From positions 1 to 45,468 of the forward strand of contig CALDHY010000014.1 in assembly GCA_937901445.1 (NCBI GenBank): a DNA stretch of 45,468 bases. The letters run 5' to 3'. This DNA comes from an uncultured Selenomonadales bacterium. Its GTDB lineage: Bacteria; Bacillota; Negativicutes; Selenomonadales; Selenomonadaceae. A program made the position numbers and the translations under genes. The notes below the pieces were generated by a model. That model had not been told where the DNA came from and did not search any database. It was given only the letters and a program-made list of their open reading frames with translations. Below are positions 41,468 to 45,468 of the stretch, one piece after another (the stretch's first letter is position 1; each line of letters starts with the position of its first letter).

Positions 41468-42712
41468 ATGACAGAAAAAAATTTTCCGCTTGATGAAAAA
41501 ACTCTGCGCGAAGTTATAAAAAAATATCCTACGCCGTTTCATTTGTACGACGAAAAAAAGATACGTGAAAATTTCCGCCGCTTGCGTGAAACATTTTCTT
41601 GGGCGGCAGAATTTAGAGAATATTTTGCGGTAAAAGCGACGCCCAATCCTGCGATTGTAAAAATTTTAGCTGAAGACGGCGCGGGTACAGATTGCAGTTC
41701 ACTTGCCGAATTGATGATTAGCGAAATGGCAGGCGTGACCGGCGAAAAAATTATGTTGACTTCAAACGATACGCCCGCAGACGAATTTCAAAAGGCAATT
41801 TCACTCGGCGCAATTATTAACCTTGACGATATAACGCACATTGAATTTCTTGAAAAAAACGCGGGCTTGCCAAAAATTTTATCTTTTCGCTACAATCCGG
41901 CTGATATTATGAACAACGGCAACGATATTATCGGCAGACCGGCGGAGGCAAAATACGGCTTGACGCGCCAACAGATTTTTGACGCCTACAAAATTTCTCA
42001 AAGTAAAGGCGTTAAACGTTTCGGCTTGCATACGATGATTGCCTCAAACGAACGTGAAACAGAAACTTTTTTGTACACGGCGCAGATTATGTTTGAACTT
42101 GCCGTTGAAATTAAAAATCAACTTGGAATTAATTTGGAATTTGTAAATTTGGGCGGCGGCTTCGGTATTCCATATCGCCCTGAAGAAAATCCTGTCGATT
42201 ATAAAGCTATTGGCGCGGGGATTTTTGAACTGTACAAAAAAATTCTTGTACCTAACGGGCTTGAAAAAATCCGTATTGCAACCGAAAGCGGGCGCGCAAT
42301 TACCGGCGACGCGGGCTGGCTTGTTTCAACCGTCATTCATGAAAAAAATACTTACAAAAATTATATCGGCTTAGATTCTTGCATGGCAAATTTAATGCGC
42401 CCCGCACTTTACGGCGCGTACCACCATATTACAATTTTGGGCAAAGAAAATTTTGACTGCGAAAAAATTTATGACGTTACAGGCTCTCTTTGTGAAAACA
42501 ACGATAAATTCGCCATTAATCGCAAGTTGCCGAAAATTGACATTGGCGATATTTTAATTATTCACGATACAGGCGCGCACGGACACGCAATGGGATTCAA
42601 TTATAACGGCAAGTTACGCAGTGCCGAATTACTCCTGCGCGAAAACGGCGAAATTGAATTGATACGTCGCGCAGAAACGCTTGACGATTATTTTGCAACG
42701 CTGAAATTTTAA
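41468..42712 (+). CDS. lysA: Diaminopimelate decarboxylase family PLP enzyme
   Basis: This 414-residue fold-III PLP decarboxylase probably makes lysine from meso-diaminopimelate. The PLP lysine is in YFAVKATPNP (K56), followed by DCSSLAELMISE, GINLEFVNLGGGFGIPY with the Gly-rich phosphate loop near 218-231, and ATESGRAITGDAG near 275. GSLCENNDKFA stands where typical LysA has a CESGD motif, so this is a divergent branch and a related decarboxylase cannot be ruled out. The gene stands alone. Confidence 0.85.
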   Translation: MTEKNFPLDEKTLREVIKKYPTPFHLYDEKKIRENFRRLRETFSWAAEFREYFAVKATPNPAIVKILAEDGAGTDCSSLAELMISEMAGVTGEKIMLTSNDTPADEFQKAISLGAIINLDDITHIEFLEKNAGLPKILSFRYNPADIMNNGNDIIGRPAEAKYGLTRQQIFDAYKISQSKGVKRFGLHTMIASNERETETFLYTAQIMFELAVEIKNQLGINLEFVNLGGGFGIPYRPEENPVDYKAIGAGIFELYKKILVPNGLEKIRIATESGRAITGDAGWLVSTVIHEKNTYKNYIGLDSCMANLMRPALYGAYHHITILGKENFDCEKIYDVTGSLCENNDKFAINRKLPKIDIGDILIIHDTGAHGHAMGFNYNGKLRSAELLLRENGEIELIRRAETLDDYFATLKF

Positions 42713-42721
42713 TTATGCAGA

Positions 42722-42750
42722 TTGATAAAAAAAGCCTCCAATGCTATAAT
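42722..42750 (+). promoter_or_regulatory. Strong sigma-A promoter of the coiled-coil miniprotein
   Basis: TTGATA (42722-42727), exact 17-nt spacer, TATAAT (42745-42750) with extended TGc. The message would start close to the AAAGGAGG ribosome site at 42756-42763, giving a very short leader. Confidence 0.8.
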
Positions 42751-42771
42751 TTAGCAAAGGAGGTTTTTAAA

Positions 42772-43113
42772 ATGACTGAAAACAATTTAGAAAATCGCGT
42801 TAATCATCTTGAAACAAAATTTGAAGTGTTGGTACAGGAACTGCACGACTTCAAAGACGAAATGCGCGATTTTAGAAAAGAAATGCGCGACCGCGATAAT
42901 CAACGCGCCGCCGAAATTTCCGAGCTCCGCAAAAAACAAGACGCAGATATGAAAGAAATTCGCCAAAAACAAGAAGCGGATATGAAAGAAATTCGCGCAA
43001 GTATCGACGGAATGGGTAAACACGTCCGCAATTTGACAGTTGCAACAATAATTGGAATTGTTACCATTGCGGTTACAGTTGTTGGTTTTGTAATTACGTT
43101 CGCCTCAAAATAA
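42772..43113 (+). CDS. Coiled-coil protein with C-terminal membrane anchor
   Basis: This 113-residue product starts at ATG 42772, 8 nt after AAAGGAGG. Residues 3-80 are a charged heptad coiled coil, including two 11-residue units [KQ]KQ[DE]ADMKEIR encoded by a 33-nt direct repeat (42931-42963, 42964-42996). A single membrane helix (about 88-110) ends the protein, leaving almost no tail, so it is tail-anchored with the coil in the cytoplasm. The architecture resembles small phage XhlA-type or DUF1640-like proteins, but no phage genes are near. Function unknown. Confidence 0.75.
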   Translation: MTENNLENRVNHLETKFEVLVQELHDFKDEMRDFRKEMRDRDNQRAAEISELRKKQDADMKEIRQKQEADMKEIRASIDGMGKHVRNLTVATIIGIVTIAVTVVGFVITFASK

Positions 43114-43137
43114 TCACAAAACAGTATTCAATTCTTC

Positions 43138-43166
43138 AAAAGCTCCACCCCAATGGGGCTTTTTTC
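43138..43166 (+). terminator. Terminator after the coiled-coil gene
   Basis: CCCC-AAT-GGGG hairpin (43148-43158) with flanking AAAAGC/GCTTTT pairing and a run of six T. Confidence 0.65.
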
Positions 43167-43211
43167 ATTTGCAAAATATATCATAACGTCAAAAATATTT
43201 CAAGTAAAAAT

Positions 43212-44624
43212 TTAATCCTGTTCATAGACGCGCCGCAATTCGCCGTTTGAATCTGTTATCGTTATGGGACTCCAATTTAATTTTTTGTCGACAATGCTTA
43301 AGGCGTCGGTGGCGATTTTATAGCCTGCCATATTAATTTCAACGTCATAAAAATTTATTTCTTTGTATTCGGTTTTAAATTTGCCGGAAAAACTGTCAAA
43401 CATTATCAAAGTATAACGCCCTTTGCCCGAATTAAAACTGCCGCTTGCAACAGTTTCTTTTGCATTGCCTTTTGAATTTATCTCAAGTTCCAAATTTATA
43501 TTGCAGTGCAGATGAGACATTGGCAACGCCGCGCTTGCCTTCAAATTTTCGCCGTGTCCGTAAATGTTATAGTAGCGCGTGTCAATGTTGTAATCGCCGT
43601 GCGCCGTCAATTTTCCCCTGTAAACGTCAGCCGTTACGTCATTAAATTCCAGCGTTGCATCTTCATAAAAAATTCCGCCCTCAACGTTTTCAAACTCAAT
43701 ACCGGGAATTTTTAAAACTTCAAGTTTAACAGTGCCCTTGCCGACAGGTTGAGTAATTGGTCCTTGAAAATTCGCCTCAAGCGTCATTGTGTCGTGAATG
43801 TTTAAGCCGAAACCTAAAGAGGACGGGTCAACTTCACGCAAAGAAATTTTTAAATCGCAGCGCGGAATTTCAGTTTTAAAATCAATTTTGCCGCGTATCG
43901 ACATTCCGTTTCCTATCATAGTTCCGCCAAATTTGCCGGTGCGAGCATTCAAAGTCATTTCATCATCAGTATTTATTTTTGTTTCAAATTTGACATTGCG
44001 CAAAAGGTAATGGCGTTCACGGTAAAAAATTTCAAATTGGCAATTTTCAAGCAAAAGATTCAGATTGATTTTGTGCCCTGCAAGGTTAAAATTTTTCCAG
44101 CCGTTTTCAATTTTGGAGCGTTGCAACCTGCGCCGTCTTTCGCCAATTTCTTTGAGTTCGTCTTCAGTCTTGTTGACGCGGCTAATTTTTTGTTCCCATT
44201 CGCCGCTGTCAGTTTTCATATCTTGACTAACTTTTTTGAAGTCGGGCGATTGGCGCAAAAAATCCACGTTCATATTTTCATCAAAGTTGATTGAAATATT
44301 TGCATGTTTAAACGATAAACTTTCAATCGTGTCAGACTGAAAATTTCTTGTCAGCGCGTCAAGGATTTTTATTTTAAAGCCGCCCTCCGGAATTTCTAAA
44401 ATTGTACCGCCGCGCTCGTCCTTCCACAAAAAATCTTCAAAAGTTACTTCGCCGAAAATATTTGCCTGAATTTTTTTTACGGTAATTTCGCCGTTCAGTA
44501 AAGTTTGTTCCTGCATAACTTTATTAAAAATTTCAGCTGCGCCGCGACTTGTAACTTCCAACATTCCAAAAATTATCAAAGCTGTTGTCGGCAAAATTAC
44601 TAAAAAATATTTGTGCTTTTTCAT
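43212..44624 (-). CDS. TamB/AsmA-like envelope protein
   Basis: This 470-residue protein has an N-terminal membrane helix (about 8-24). A long beta-rich part follows, with DUF748/AsmA-like repeating strands such as VTFEDFLWKDERGGTILEIPEGGFKI and later GKGTVKLEVLKIPGIEFENVEGGIFYEDATLEFNDV, split over residues 55-85 and 295-345. A charged coiled-coil insert is at about 140-175. It resembles the intermembrane lipid-transport TamB/AsmA group of diderm bacteria but is much shorter than E. coli TamB. ATG 44624 is preferred over TTG 44630. The presence of such a gene supports an outer membrane in the host. Confidence 0.65.
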   Translation of the reverse strand: MKKHKYFLVILPTTALIIFGMLEVTSRGAAEIFNKVMQEQTLLNGEITVKKIQANIFGEVTFEDFLWKDERGGTILEIPEGGFKIKILDALTRNFQSDTIESLSFKHANISINFDENMNVDFLRQSPDFKKVSQDMKTDSGEWEQKISRVNKTEDELKEIGERRRRLQRSKIENGWKNFNLAGHKINLNLLLENCQFEIFYRERHYLLRNVKFETKINTDDEMTLNARTGKFGGTMIGNGMSIRGKIDFKTEIPRCDLKISLREVDPSSLGFGLNIHDTMTLEANFQGPITQPVGKGTVKLEVLKIPGIEFENVEGGIFYEDATLEFNDVTADVYRGKLTAHGDYNIDTRYYNIYGHGENLKASAALPMSHLHCNINLELEINSKGNAKETVASGSFNSGKGRYTLIMFDSFSGKFKTEYKEINFYDVEINMAGYKIATDALSIVDKKLNWSPITITDSNGELRRVYEQD

Positions 44625-44739
44625 TTGCAAAATTTAACATAGCCGCAATTTTTTTTCAAGGCAACAGGAAATTTTTTCGCCGCGTGGTATATTTTCAGCA
44701 TAGGAATTAACAAGGATTGTTGACAAGGAGGTAATTAAA

Positions 44740-45225
44740 ATGGCGGTAAAAATCGGCAACAGCTATGTTTCTGAAGCGGCTTTAAGTTTTGCGCAGGCGC
44801 AGGAAAATTCCGGCGGCGACGTCTTGCAGGATTTAAAGGAAAAATTCCCCAATTTGAAATTTCAAGTCGGGACGGCTCCATTTTCCGGCAGCGGCTTAAA
44901 CAACGTTTCAATTTCGCCAAAAATTTTAAAGGAAATGCAAAATAACCCCGAAAAGCGCGTTGAATATGAGGCGTTGATTTATGACATTTCAACTCAAAAT
45001 GTTTCAAGACCCGGCTTAAAATCGCACGGCTTTATTATTGGCGATGACGGCGGTTTAAGAGGTTGGGGAATTTCTCAACACGACGACGGCGAAATTAAGC
45101 GCGTCAAAGTTACGCTTGACAAAAACGACAAAAAATCTTGGTGGCAAACTTTACTTGACGAACTCGACGCCAAAAGAACGGCAACAAAAATTAAATCTGC
45201 GAATAAAATTAACGTACTTGCATAA
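44740..45225 (+). CDS. Protein of unknown function (possibly DUF6033-like)
   Basis: This 161-residue soluble product starts at ATG 44740, 8 nt after AAGGAGG. It has an N-terminus MAVKIGNSYVSEAALSF, a middle DLKEKFPNLKFQVGTAPF and NVSISPKILKEMQNNPEKR (about 51-75), then SHGFIIGDDGGLRGWGIS near 103. This pattern resembles DUF6033, a Firmicutes family, but I hold that lightly. It stands alone at the right end. Confidence 0.6.
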   Translation: MAVKIGNSYVSEAALSFAQAQENSGGDVLQDLKEKFPNLKFQVGTAPFSGSGLNNVSISPKILKEMQNNPEKRVEYEALIYDISTQNVSRPGLKSHGFIIGDDGGLRGWGISQHDDGEIKRVKVTLDKNDKKSWWQTLLDELDAKRTATKIKSANKINVLA

Positions 45226-45367
45226 ATTACGGCTGTAAAAACGCCTGAAGGGCTGTATTTGACGTTTTCAACGCTTTTTAGTATAAAAGTTATACCCCAA
45301 AAATTAAAATGCATTGTAGCCCCATTACAGCGCGTCTGCGGCGATATTAAAAATTTTAAAACTTTTT

Positions 45368-45395
45368 GCCCTTGCCAAAACGGCGGGCTTTTTTT
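45368..45395 (+). terminator. Hairpin terminator near the right end
   Basis: GCCC-TT-GCC pairs with GGC-GGGC (45368-45376 with 45382-45388, TT bulge), loop AAAAC, followed by seven T. It lies about 145 nt past the last CDS, so the region 45226-45367 is either a long 3' untranslated part or a small RNA. Confidence 0.65.
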
Positions 45396-45468
45396 ATTTG
45401 CTAAAAGATAAAAAATTTGTATAAGTTTTTTTCTTCATCTTTCCTTCCATAACTACATTTGAAACTTT

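Noticed and set aside
42772..43113. Phage holin-associated protein
   Set aside because: The architecture is similar to XhlA, but there are no lysis or phage structural genes nearby and it has its own promoter and terminator.

Overview
The window looks like two unrelated bacterial genomes joined near 16.8-16.96 kb. Positions 1 to about 16.9 kb read as a Bacteroidales-type genome. It has moderate GC, weak ribosome binding sites, and several upstream sites matching the Bacteroidetes promoter pattern TAnnTTTG with a TTG/TTTG about 20 nt upstream. It also carries a Bacteroidetes-style block ftsX / DUF3098 / uppP / truB. From 16,958 to the end the sequence is AT-rich, with A/T homopolymers between GC-rich codons such as GCC and GGC. 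It has strong AGGAGG sites, TTG starts, sigma-A type promoters (TTGaca-N17-TATAAT) and hairpin plus T-run terminators. Its gene set (hemZ, gmhA-like, a TamB/AsmA-like envelope protein, cydC, lysA, alr) fits a diderm Firmicute, most likely a Negativicute. No transposon, integrase or phage gene sits at the join, so an assembly or binning chimera is the simplest explanation.

Layout of the Bacteroidales part: the tail of an unidentified gene and an AspT/YidE-type transporter; a zinc-finger/TerB-like protein and a Uup-type ABC-F ATPase (minus strand); a single-domain voltage-gated cation channel (plus); rarA and queA (minus); truB, uppP, DUF3098 and ftsX (minus); dnaN (minus); a TPM-domain protein, lemA and a HerA/DUF853-like ATPase (minus), with phased CTAG repeats in both gaps around lemA; and a secreted lysine-tailed protein of unknown function (plus).

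Layout of the Firmicute part: polA-gmhA end at a terminator. Then a compact operon fur-hemZ-PARG-like macrodomain protein-small membrane protein-hisS runs from a strong promoter. A secreted GH32 fructan hydrolase (minus) and a lytic transglycosylase separate hisS from aspS. Next come cydC (minus), two small genes, holA (minus), alr, an SDR oxidoreductase (minus), a VanW-domain protein and a DUF1850 protein. Three tandem secreted TPR paralogues follow, then a malic enzyme (minus), a small unknown gene, lysA, a coiled-coil membrane miniprotein, a TamB/AsmA-like protein (minus) and a final unknown 161-residue protein.

Most of the window is housekeeping. The parts that standard annotation explains least are the 9-bp phased CTAG arrays beside lemA, a dispersed heptad-like repeat that lies between genes and also inside the polA reading frame, the PARG-like gene overlapping hemZ and a small membrane-protein gene in the fur operon, the tandem TPR cluster with a common leader, and a Na+/Ca2+-channel-like protein in the Bacteroidales half. 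I see no CRISPR array, rRNA, tRNA, insertion sequence or prophage.
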